A stretch of 64,000 nucleotides of DNA from Prostheceraeus crozeri (lineage: Eukaryota; Platyhelminthes; Polycladida; Euryleptidae), in assembly GCA_907163375.1 (NCBI GenBank), contig CAJQUW010007466.1, positions 300,998 through 364,997 of the forward strand. The letters are read 5' to 3'. The notes under the pieces were generated by a model, which had not been told where the DNA came from, searched no databases, and was given only the letters and a program-made list of their open reading frames with translations. Both the position numbers and the translations under genes were made by a program. Shown here piece after piece: positions 35,679 through 46,606 of this stretch (positions are counted from its first letter, which is position 1; every line of letters begins with the position of its first letter).

Positions 35679-36912
35679 TCTCACAAAATGAACTCCGCTT
35701 GGTCAGCTGAGACGAGAAGGGAAAATATAGATTTGAGAAAGTTCATCTTTTGTTTTGGCACATTTTAAGATATATTGTCCCTGTAAAGGGCGTGTCATTT
35801 GAAGGCTTGAATTCCATAGAGATCCGACACTCTATAATAACAACGGACTAGAACGGGCATGAACATTGGAAACAATTAAATGCCGTGGACAGGCGTTGTG
35901 ATGACAACAGCACCTCAGCGTTGTCGGGTTTCAGTGGTTGACAATGGGAAGACATCGGCAGCTTGCAGTGTTTTGTAAATATTCGCGGAAATTATTGTTT
36001 CTTTTTACATGTAAACTCAACTTTATGTAAAATTACTCACAATAAGTTGCAATAGCGCAAGAATCTACAGCTGTTACTTACTTCTGCACATTGATTCCTC
36101 TCATGATTCAGCAACATTACCCAATTTTGGCACCTGAATGAGACGATGAAATGATCATCAGAAAACCGCTATGTGCATTGAGGAAGCATATTAGATGCAG
36201 TGGTAACTCCGCATTTATTAAATCCCCAATGTGCATGCACTTTCGAATTCTTAACTCGAAGGGGATATAGTTGGCAATAATTGTAACCAAATGTGAGATA
36301 TACAATTTTTGCAGTTTTGAAGAATTTACCACGGAATTTAGTGGTGAATTCCGGTCAGAGTCGAACGGTCCGAGTCGCCGTGATTAGCCAGCCATGTGTG
36401 TGTGTAAGCGTAATTCGCAAAGAATTCCCTGTCTTCACCCGGGTTGAATCACAGAGGTGGATTGCTTCTTTTTTGGGTTGCATGCAGTGGCCGCGACGAG
36501 CTGAAAGGCGTCGCCGAGCTGTTCTGGCGCGTGCGAACGGCACATTGATGGATTGGCTGATTTGTCGATGACATCAAAGAGCCATTGCTCATCATGGCTC
36601 GTGTTAGATTTTGGCCAATCGGTGCAATCTCGGCGACACATCGATCACTGCCCCTGAGAGAGGAAAAATGAGAGAGAAAGCCCTCATGCATTATTACACG
36701 CATCCGTTGGAAAGATGAAATAAAGACCTATGGATATGCCTAAGATGTATGGCGTTTGGTCACTATGGCGCATATTGTACATGATTAAAATATGTTGGGG
36801 GATTCATCTAGAAACACATTCGGGGCACTGCTCCGAATGCCTCAGTGGACGCTACGCCCCTCCTACTTATATAGGTTATCTTGGTTTACTTATATATCTT
36901 GGTAATAAATTG
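35679..36912 (-). promoter_or_regulatory. Upstream region of the BNIP3-like gene with a CpG-richer block
   Basis: No coding exon was recognised. A block at about 36340-36620 is visibly richer in CpG than its surroundings and contains GGCCAATCGG (CCAAT box). GGGCGTGTC at about 35788 contains an RCGTG core. These would suit a promoter or 5' exon region of the minus-strand gene, but there is no direct evidence for a start site. Confidence 0.3.
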
Positions 36913-37249
36913 GCAAAATTTTGACTTTTTCTAAAACTGCTCAAATAATTTTTTCGACCATGGGAACGTTATCTCCGCAAGAAGCTGAATCTTTTCATAT
37001 AAAATGTTTTACTGTATACAGATACTTTTTTGAGTCGACACTCTACTTATATATCCCTACTATATGGCTATGTCCATATTCTAGTCTCACTGACCGCCAT
37101 AGAGCAAGCATATGGTAGAGGGTGTCGACTCAAAGAAGGGTCTGTATTCAGTGAAAATTTTCATATCAAAAGATTCAGTTTTTTGTGGAGATTACGTTCC
37201 TGCGGTCCAAAAAAAATTATTTGAGCAGTTTCAAAATGCTAAATTTTGC
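36913..37249. repeat. Inverted repeat with arms of about 140 bp
   Basis: The left arm (36913-37050) and right arm (37112-37249) match in reverse complement. Shared blocks are GCAAAATTT, AACTGCTCAAATAATTTTTT, GGAACGTTATCTCCGC, CTGAATCTTTTCATAT and GAGTCGACAC. The spacer is about 60 bp. No coding content. A third copy of one arm lies at 38060-38215. Confidence 0.8.
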
Positions 37250-37775
37250 ATATTTATCATAGGCCTACCGACATGAAGCACTTTATAAGTAGACTAGCAT
37301 GAAACAAGTTGGATATCACAAGGAATTTTTTAATGTATATTTGCTAATTTAGCTGAGCGGAAATTATGCCGATTATCAAATGGAATTTCTTGAACCGCAT
37401 ATTATAATGGAAGCTTTCATGCAAAAGTCCAGAGTTTCTTGTGCTTTCTTGGCTGAATTAGTTGTTTTCAATCCTATTTTCATCGGCATGAATTTATGAT
37501 TCACTAAATTCATGCTTCATTTCTTGAATCTGAATAGTGATATCACTATGCGTGGACCCATTAACATCTTTTTAAAGTTTGTTGAAATCATTGTCTTTGA
37601 TCAGTTTGCTCTACTGTGGCAGCAGTTGCTTGTGACTTGATCAAGTTTAAGAAAATACTCTCGAGGTTGAGCATGAAAGTTATAGCAGCCTATCGAATTG
37701 CTAATTGCCTCTCCAAGGCTGTCATGACACGGAAGATCTGTTAAACACTATCATTCCTTCTGCATTGCTGTCATG

Positions 37776-37883
37776 ATAAATCAATTGATCAGTCAATGCT
37801 TGGGACAGGCTTTTTTGGTACTTTTTCTAATAAATCAATTGATCAGTCAATGCTTGGGACAGGCTTTTTTGGTACTTTTTCTA
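37776..37883. repeat. Exact 54-bp tandem duplication
   Basis: Two adjacent perfect copies of a 54-bp unit beginning ATAAATCAATTGATCAGTCA. Since the unit is 18 codons long, the surrounding short open frame stays open, but no gene is supported. Perfect identity points to a recent event. Confidence 0.92.
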
Positions 37884-38059
37884 CCTTCAGCTAAAATTTT
37901 CATGAAGAAAACTTTGTTAGATTGGTTTGAATTTATGATGACCGAAAAGAGGAGATCCCAAGGATGAAAAAAATTATGGAAATCGGCTCAGGAGTAAGTT
38001 TACAGACGAAAGACACGTTTTTTTCAAATGTTGGTTGTTACGTAGGCTATTTGTCGGTA

Positions 38060-38215
38060 GAGTGACTTCTGGTCGACTCAAAAACTAAAAAATTTCAGCA
38101 CTCGGTGAAAATTTTTCAATCAAAAGATCCAGCATATTTTGCGGAGATTGCGTTCCTGTGGTCTAAAAAGGTCAATTTTTAAAAAAGCTAAAATTTGCAA
38201 ATTTTTCTGTGTTCA
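38060..38215. repeat. Third copy of the 36.9-37.2 kb repeat arm
   Basis: Direct-orientation match to the right arm at 37112-37249. Shared blocks are GGTCGACTCAAA, CAGTGAAAATTTT-like, ATCAAAAGATTCAG-like, GCGTTCCTGTGGTC and GCTAAAATTTGCA. Confidence 0.75.
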
Positions 38216-38703
38216 TACGCGCTGGAAAGTCAAAATTCCAATGGAACTTTTAGGATACCAAAAAGAATGGAGATATAATTACAATTAGTACCGTGAAATG
38301 TGGATACTTGAGACATAGCCATATCGCGGGGTCACTTGCGACAAACGAGTTTACCTCTTAAGCCTTCTCAATATATTGGATGGAATGAGTCGGTGCTTCT
38401 TCATGTGAATTATGTGGTGAAGGGTGTGACACACAGTTTCGACAGTACCATTTCCTTGACTAAGTATGATGGACATTTGTGAAAAGTAATTTCCGGCTCT
38501 GTCATTGGCTGAAAAACCTCCGCACTGTCTCAGTGTCTCCCAACCACATAATGCACTCCTAAATTGTGGCCTTCAGAGTAGGATGTATATAGAGTCGAGT
38601 CACATGTGCGCAATATCACGTTTTCAGCACAAAGTAGTTATGTTGACATAAAACGATGTGTGTAAAATGAAATTTAGGTCGGGGATACTACGACACTAAG
38701 TAT

Positions 38704-39564
38704 CAGGGATGTGGAGTCGGAGTCCCGGAGTCCTATCATTTTTGCTGGAGTCGGAGTCCCGGATTCTTATCATTTTTGCTGGAGTCGGAGTCCCGGATTC
38801 CTATCATTTTTGCTGGAGTCGGAGTCGGAGTCTTATCAAATGATAGGACTCTGGACTCCGGCCTATAACTAGACCCGAAATATAATACAAACAAAATATT
38901 TATCCTCGTGCATAGGTGTCACTGTCTTGATGTCAACTTTCTCCGACATACTAAAGTACAGTAGTGCATGCAAAGCTTGTAATAGTTGAGGGAATGAACC
39001 CTGATAGTGAAAAAAAGAATTGTTTTTTCACTCGGTGATTTAGTAGAGAAGACAAGTAAGAAGACTGCCTTCCTAGCCTCGATCACACCTACACACCAAA
39101 GGTCACATCAGAGACAAAAATGAAATGCTATTTTGTTTGAGAACATTACCTCTTGCCCTCACTTTAATCGTGTATGTGATGGCTCCTCTAAAGCGCATAT
39201 CAAAATCGAAAGTGTAGGGCCTACTCATGTTTTTTGGAGAAAGATGTGGGATTTTCCTGCATGGTAGAGGCTGGAGAAAAACCGTGTGAAGCACACATCA
39301 AAAAGATGGGAGGAGCCGAGTCGTATGCATCCAACTTAAAGCGACATTTGATAAACTTTCATCGATAATGATTGATAATTGATACAGCAATGATCACAAA
39401 AAATAGGTTCAGGTAAGCCTATAATGATCTATAATGTAGGTTACCGGTTTGTTTTTTAAAAAACTGGGCTTTATATACTTGCCACCCGTAGTCGGAGTCG
39501 AAGTCCTATCAACCCCCGGAGTCGGAGTCGGATTCCTATCAAAATGATAGGACTCCGCATCCCT
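38704..39564 (+). mobile_element. hAT-derived element, copy B
   Basis: Starts CAGGGATGTGGAGTCGG, the usual first bases of a hAT family, with two to three copies of GGAGTCGGAGTCCCGGA, and ends GGACTCCGCATCCCT, the inverse of the start. A BED-finger remnant EAHIKKMGGAESYASNLKRH is readable at about 39290-39350 on the plus strand. No transposase core remains. It is homologous to 5540-6216 in inverted orientation. No 8-bp target duplication could be read. Confidence 0.78.
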
Positions 39565-42500
39565 CATGTAGGCCTACTTTCATGAACTGATTCCTTATCC
39601 GTGGATGAGATTCTTGACATCGTAATGCTTTTTGGCTCTTCACACGTGCATTCTTATTGCTATGATAATAGCAAATGCTATATGTTATTACACATTTAAA
39701 ATATGAAAATTTCAAAGCCATCAATTTTTTTTCCACCAGGATGCTTTAATTTGCATCATTGAGCGATTCATCGAATCTGACAGACACATAGAAATCGCTA
39801 CGACTGACCAGAATCTGTCAAAATTCACTTGGAAATTTTCATCGAAAAAAATGGCGAGGAATAATGGACCACCCCGGTTCATTGTGCCACATTACTATTT
39901 CTTGAAATCAAATGTAATAAAACAAAACTTATTTGTCGAAAATCATCTTTTTCGTTATCATATCGCAACGGAAAATTAAATTGATTAAAGGGAAGATTTT
40001 GATTAGCACCTACATTTATGAAGAACATATCTGCTTCAAATGTGAAGCATATTTGAACGGTTTCTATTTAAAAGGTAGACAATTCACTTAATTAGTGCAA
40101 AATGCATTGCAATCCAACTGAATTCATTGCTACGCCCGATCCAGTCTTGGAAAGAAATTGTCGGCTGTGTAGTGTATGTACACATATACAAGCATATCAT
40201 CGATAGTCAATTTCAAATAAATTGTGACTTTCCATATTCATTGATTTTCCCATTGTCTTATCTGAAATCTCCTGTATAATTATTTGGACCACTGGTGGAC
40301 TTCATTCGATAATTCAAGAGCAATGAAGCGATATAGCCTATCATGTGTGATTTATTTCCGGTCTTGAATGACCCAACTTTCACTATACGAAATTGATGGC
40401 TATTTTTATCACAGTGATGGGTGAATGTACGTTTTCATATTCTCCGACGAAAGTTATACGGATTTCGTAATCAACTTAAATTCTTAGCAATGCTGTTCCT
40501 GAATTGCCCAATGGTAGGACCTTAAAATCATGGAATGTCACCAATCACCACCGCTTGGTTTACTTTTTATTCAATATGATCTTCACATTTTGTGAATCAC
40601 TGACATCATTATCACATTTTATGTGTTCGTCGGAGTTTATGATTTGAAGGCCTCGCAGGTGATTGATTCTCTACTATAAAGCGAGATGTCTAATAGTAGA
40701 TAAAAAGTATATTGACTTTGTTGACCACTCATTACGAGGAGGTGCACTTGGAAAGACAACATTGGTTGCACTTTTCCACCAAAATCTTGATAAAGGATCT
40801 TCCGAAGGAATGGATATTCAAACGATTCTTGCTTAGCTCTTAGCACTTTCATTTGTTATACCAATCAAAATACTATCAACTTTTGACGTTTCAATTTGTT
40901 CGTTTCTGAATGGATCATCAGTAGATTTTCTTTATATTTTAGTCATGTCTTTTACTAACAATGAACAAGGCATGGACAGTGGACATATTGCTGCAATGAT
41001 TGTAGTACAGCAAGTAAAATCATCACTGATCAGCTATCATTTAGTCCATGACTCCTTTGAACAAAGGAAATAGATTATCAAAATTTTTACTGAAGGAGTC
41101 CACAATTCTCCAAAAAAAAACTGCTGAATCGATTTCCGTAAGCAAATCTTTTTTACAATAAGCCTGCTAATTGCACAAAAGATAAGCATGTATAAAATGT
41201 TTAGAACCCGCACCAATAGTCATTGATGCTATTTGCCGTAGGTGAACAATTTCAGTCACTAGCAGTTGATATTGCAGTTTCTATTGACACTTACTTATCT
41301 TTCTGGGAGTCTTGTAATTTTTTTAGTCTCTCCTTGACTGGGTGTAGAATCTTCTTTCAACAGATTCATTGCATGAATGTGCGTATTAGAGTATTGGATA
41401 ATTGTTTACAACTTGTTTCACGGTTTTATACACATGTTCACAAACTACCGTCATTAATCAAGTCTACTTGTACAGTCACAGTCTCTAGTCCACTACATGG
41501 TATGGGAGTTGATCGTCCCTTGGATATCATATATTAATCATAGATGTCCCTGTTTCAACCATAATGCTTATTTTTCCGACAACAGCCTTTTCCACCTATG
41601 GCTGCCGATGTGTTTTGGAATGCTTCATCAATGACCTGGCCAACTAAAGATCGATGGTTCAAATCCACAATCGGAAGTAGTTATTTTACTTTGCCTCAAT
41701 TCAGAACCTACTAAATAGACCTACTAATGGACCCCGAGAAGTAAAAGCAGTGGAGGGAAAACTAGTTTCAGTGTGGATTAATTTTTTATTTACTTACTTC
41801 TCATGAGAAACTAAGAAATGAGTAGACAGAAAGTGTAAAAATGCATGTTGTATAACTACTATTATTTCGAAAGTCATTATTATGCAAAATATGATGCCGT
41901 ATTTGAAATCAAATGCAGCAGGAGAAGAGCAAAGCAGCCGGTTTATGATAACCATGCACCTTGATTTTTTCATAAGTCACATTCATCTTGTCTTTTTATT
42001 CTCAGCAGCACCTCATTATGCGCGTAGACCAGCCTCAACAGCATCTCACTATGCATGCACATACAATTCTTAGGTCTTGTAATAAATATAAAAAGGATTT
42101 GCGAAGGTGAACACGGAAACTCCCAACAACAGGTAGAATGGCTGAAAATATGAAATAGAGGTAGCTAAAATACGATTGCTGTATCAATTCAGAACATTTA
42201 AAACAATGATGATTAACTAAATTAGACATTTTCTATATAGAAAGTAAAGATAGCCACATTTACTTTACTCTTCAATTTCATTCCATTGATGAAGTATTTT
42301 GATCAAGTATCTTCAACCCCTGTATTTGATTGAGGTTCTGATGCTCTTCAAAATAATTAAAAGCTGTAATGAATTTTTCAATGCACATGTACTACATTGA
42401 ATGTAATGCATATTTATGCAGTAGGTATTAAAAGCAGTATTTCTTAAAAGTGATTTGATGAAAAACGGGGATGCCGAGAAGGATGCCTATCAAAACTCGC

Positions 42501-43283
42501 AGTCTTCAGCAAAGAGACTCGATTATTAGGGAAGTCTATGCAGTATGAGATAAATTGAAACTGAATTTACTTGAAAAAAGTAGAAATTATCTCGAGAGCA
42601 CTTGACAATGTGTTTAGACGGATGATTATCCGGATTCTTGTTGAACGATATCTATGTCATTTTCTCATTATTCCCGAAAATAACATCAAGATATGAAACT
42701 TTAATAGTCGGATCCAAAGAGGATGTACTGTCTTTGGTCGAGTCTGCTATTCTCATTAGTTACATGAACATATTTGTGATGGTACGCTATCACGCAGAGG
42801 CGTATTGCAAGCAATAAAGCAAAGAATTTTGTGGAAGGAGGTGCAAAATCAAACTTCTTAAGTGATTGATCTGTACAAATGGACAACCCAGCAACCTGCA
42901 ATCAAAATTACAATTTCAACTAAGGAACATGGTCTTAATAATCAAATGACCTTTAAATTATTCTATACTTTTAGTCGTGATCTCTCGTCTGGGCATGGCG
43001 GTGGAATAGGGCTACCACGTTGCGTCAAGAAAATTTATTCTGCATCCGTTTTTGATTTGTCCAATGACATTCCTACAGTTTTGCAGTCTTTGGAATATTT
43101 GAGCCCTTTCATGGAGTAGCTACAGCTGGCTTTTGTTATAATATACCGCCCATTTTGCTCCTGCCGACACAATCAACCACCTTATTTCAATAGTGAAGAC
43201 AATTATGATTCCACACGTCTCATCGTTACCGGCGGTTTTTGTGACTTAGTGGACCGGTGCTCTTCGCTCATGTCGTTGTTGAT
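39565..43283. other. Long stretch with no recognised gene
   Basis: About 3.7 kb, AT-rich. Open frames up to 104 codons (41223-41537 +) lack recognisable features. A GGTTCAAATCC box near 41660 resembles a tRNA B box, but no tRNA fold or A box accompanies it. Confidence 0.5.
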
Positions 43284-45005
43284 CTATCCCCAGGCTGATG
43301 CAATATTAGAGTGATCAAGTAAGCCTCCTGTTCCTGCATTTTCTACAATCTTCTTCAAAAGCCAGTCTTCAGCTGGAATGGGACAATCTAGTGCGTTGGT
43401 CAAATTCTTGTCAAATTTATTGTAAATGAGTCTAAAAGTGTTAGACATTAATTCGAAGTCTGACCTTTCTATATCGGATATCCAGAGACAATTAATCATC
43501 AATTTCTTTAGAAAGTCGAATAGCTTACATTCCTAGGTGTCATCTTTTCTAACAACTTAAAGTGGAAAAAATCATACCAAGGTTGCTATGGGGCTTGGGT
43601 TGGGTCACCCCAAGCGGCTTGTGTTTTGTTCGGGTTTACCCCAGACACCAATCAACCCAAGCAAGAATTTTGATGACCCAAGCATAAACCATATGCAAAA
43701 TTCTCTACCATAGAATTGCATCCTAGGTCCCTTAGGCTCGACACCCAAACCTAACGTGATGCAAAAACCTAGCTAGCATAGGCCCCATACCATTATTATA
43801 GGCCTATACCATACATCAATTATGCTATAAGCTTATTGGCTACGCCTTATTCTGTTTGTATAGTAACCGGGTCATGTACTGTCATTGTGTCTAGGCCTGT
43901 GATAAACAGCCAGATAGCTATTATTCCCTCTTTTCTAAGAATCTGTGACTGAGTGGCTGTTCTCGAGAGGATCACAGCCCCACAGCTTAGCTCTGTAACT
44001 GAGTGACAGTAGCAATACAGTAGTAGGTTAGATACTCAATGAAAAATGTGAAATAGTGTCGAGAAAAATAGCACGAGACCGAGAGAGGAAATATTAGACT
44101 TACAGCAGAAGTTTTACTTCGTCATTAGGTTTAGGCTTGGGTCTCACACCCATCAAAAAAACGCACGTGTGTTCTCATATCATGTCATATTTATCATATG
44201 CCTTGAGTCGAGTCGAGCGATGAGTATTTCGGATAATTGGAGTTGATGTACTTGATGGAAATCTAATGAGTGCGCTATGTGATGAATTTGTCAAGCGAAT
44301 GACTTTTCTCTGCAGTTTCAGATAATGATGGTCATCTTCTCCGAAGATTGCTCACAGTTATCAGCCCTGCAGGTCTGCTCGTCGACAAGTCAGTCTCCAT
44401 GAGCCTTCAGCTTGAGCAGTTCGCATCAAGAACTCCTCGTCGACTTCAATCGATTGTATTGCTATGTTATACATAGTGCTGGAATGTGCTCCCGGAGTTC
44501 AACACAGAGATTATAAATTCTCCCATTCTACACGCAAATGCGGAACGAGTGTTGAATGAATTTTTGAATTCTCAATTTGTCTTGTTACTTACGGCATTTG
44601 TATTTACTGAAATTTGTATAGCCAAAACGGTTTGGAGATTAACAGTTTGTGCAAAATTGAACAACAGATAAAACTGTTGAGATCTGATTAAGTGCTTTTT
44701 ACGGTGCACTTTGTGATTCAAAAGCAAGTTGCTATGTTTATGCGACGGGTGAAAAAAGTACTAATCAATTAAGTGGAAATGCGCAGCTTACTTCGATTGA
44801 GTTTGATGAACAGTGATGAAACATCAATAAAGTCAAGGGAGTCATTATTAAGACTTTCAAATGTGCATTTATTTTTGCTTTCTTGTGTTCCATAGTTTAA
44901 GCTGATGATCATATCGTCAAATGCTTGTTTTGATTGTGTATTGGCGGGCATTGAAAACAACACAGCGATGTGGTCATGTGTTGCCATGACAGCAGTACCT
45001 AAACA
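43284..45005 (-). CDS. Possible two-exon gene, product unknown
   Basis: Exon 1 is read from ATG at about 45002 (CTGTCATGG, good context) to about 44790, where a GTAAGC donor leaves one base. It codes MATHDHIAVLFSMPANT and onward to SSLFIKLN. Exon 2, from an acceptor GATATAG near 43473, restores the phase and runs with FELMSNTFRLIYNKFDKN and CPIPAEDWLLKKIVENAG to a stop at 43284. The product would be about 130 residues, soluble, without signal peptide or membrane segment. I do not recognise the family. The amphipathic, low-bias text and the phase match argue for a gene; the acceptor has a weak pyrimidine tract. A possible AATAAA lies near 43036 on this strand. Confidence 0.42.
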
Positions 45006-45038
45006 ATGGCGGCTTCCAGCTTGACAATGACTTAACAC

Positions 45039-46497
45039 CGTTACCTTATCGGTGTAGTTTGCAAAAATTCACGATCATTATCATTTCTCTTTATACATAT
45101 GAATTTAAGTTGGCACATTAGCGAACAGGGTATTGCCTTACGCCAGGAATCTGCCGCACGTATGGGCTATCCCCCTCCCCATGTTTTCAAATTTCTCTAA
45201 ACTCCGCAAAAAATGAATCAATCGTCGCAAAACTTTAGGTACACGTAAGTGAGGATATTTTCCACCCACATGCCAAAAATTTATGCAAATCAGACAAGTA
45301 ATTTATGAACTAGGGTCGCTAACTTGAAGTGCATCGATGTTTGCAGCTTGATCTGACTTAATCCAACCTCATCGTCTGTGCAGAAAGCACTTGAGGTCAA
45401 CAAAGTCATTTTCCGACAACTCGTGAAGTGATAATGACAACGCCACATCCTTAACACTAACATGTTTAACTTAAAAAAGGTATGGCAAGGTTTTGGCCGA
45501 TGGAAGATTTGAAATAGCAGTGGATGAGACGAAGAGGGAGAGAGAACAATGCACACACGAGTAACAGTAGACGAAGTCAGATCAGGCTGTTGGCATCGTC
45601 ACACTTCGCGTCATCGTCTCTAATGCAAAAACTACTTGTTCGATCTGCATAGATTTTTGCATGTGGTTAGAAAATATGCTTAAGTACGTCTACTTGAAGT
45701 TTGGTGACGATCGATTCATTTTTGAAGATTCTAGACAAATTTGAAAACCTAGGAGGGGAGGGAGTTAACTCATAAGTACCCGAATCTACAACTATTGTAT
45801 GTTTCAATAATGTGATTCTTCTAAACATCTATAGGGTTTCAGAAACACCCGAAGGTGCGGAGTGGGACCCAGAGTAGCGACAATTTAGCCCAATCCACAC
45901 AACACCAAACTAACAGCAGACCTGCACCACCCTTGGAGGCCCTGATATGTTATAAAGTATGCCGGCATGCAAGGACACTCTAGCCGACAAGAAACATAGC
46001 TGCCTTATGGGAAGGTCCCCATCAAGCTGCTTAACCCCGGTTCGCTTGCACCTGTGTCATGCTGACTTCCAACAGAAACAACCCTGTCACCAATCCTCCG
46101 CATTATCAGGGACGTGCTGACTCTGGCGTCTCATGGACACATAGCCAGTTACAGGAGCTGGTGATAAGCGCTAGTCATAAGTGCTAGCCCCACTCATAAG
46201 CGCTAGCTGGTGGGGTCCAAGAACCCAACAAGAACCAACCCTGACACCAAGTAACCAGACCAAACTATCGATGACCCAGACACAGCCATCAGCAACTCTC
46301 AGACTTTAGGCTTTAGTAATTTGATTCTTGTTAAGATCTATAGCATCGTTGACCCTAGATCGGAGTTTAGCCGAGTAGCTGAAATGAGCATCAACAAACT
46401 GCTGTTGTCCATTCTCCTCCCACTAGGCTGAGCGCACGAGTACACAACTGTCCTTGTATAACTTATTATGTTCCCGTCACTCAGAAAGTTTACTTAC
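45039..46497. other. No gene; GC-richer block at 45830-46290
   Basis: The block is clearly richer in G+C than its flanks and has three close copies of ATAAG(C/T)GCTAG (46165-46210). It has no frame with recognisable content. It may be a fragment of a retroelement or SINE-like repeat. The rest is AT-rich. Confidence 0.4.
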
Positions 46498-46606
46498 CAC
46501 TCGAGAAACTAAAACCCATAAATTGAACGGGAAAACGAGCAAGCATGTAAATGCAATGACAGTGTAAACAATTGCAAATAACTTTCCAAGATGTTCTCTG
46601 GGAAAC
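46498..46606 (-). CDS. SLC43-like exon with AFPREHLGKL motif
   Basis: Acceptor TTTTTTTGTCTCTTCCAG is excellent and the donor is GTAAGT. AFP(S/R)EHFGKL is one of the most recognisable SLC43 motifs. A further exon for the last helices should follow at lower coordinates but was not identified. Confidence 0.78.

Noticed and set aside
41630-41690. tRNA or tRNA-derived SINE (GGTTCAAATCC box)
   Set aside because: No T-stem pairing, no A box at the right distance and no acceptor stem could be drawn.
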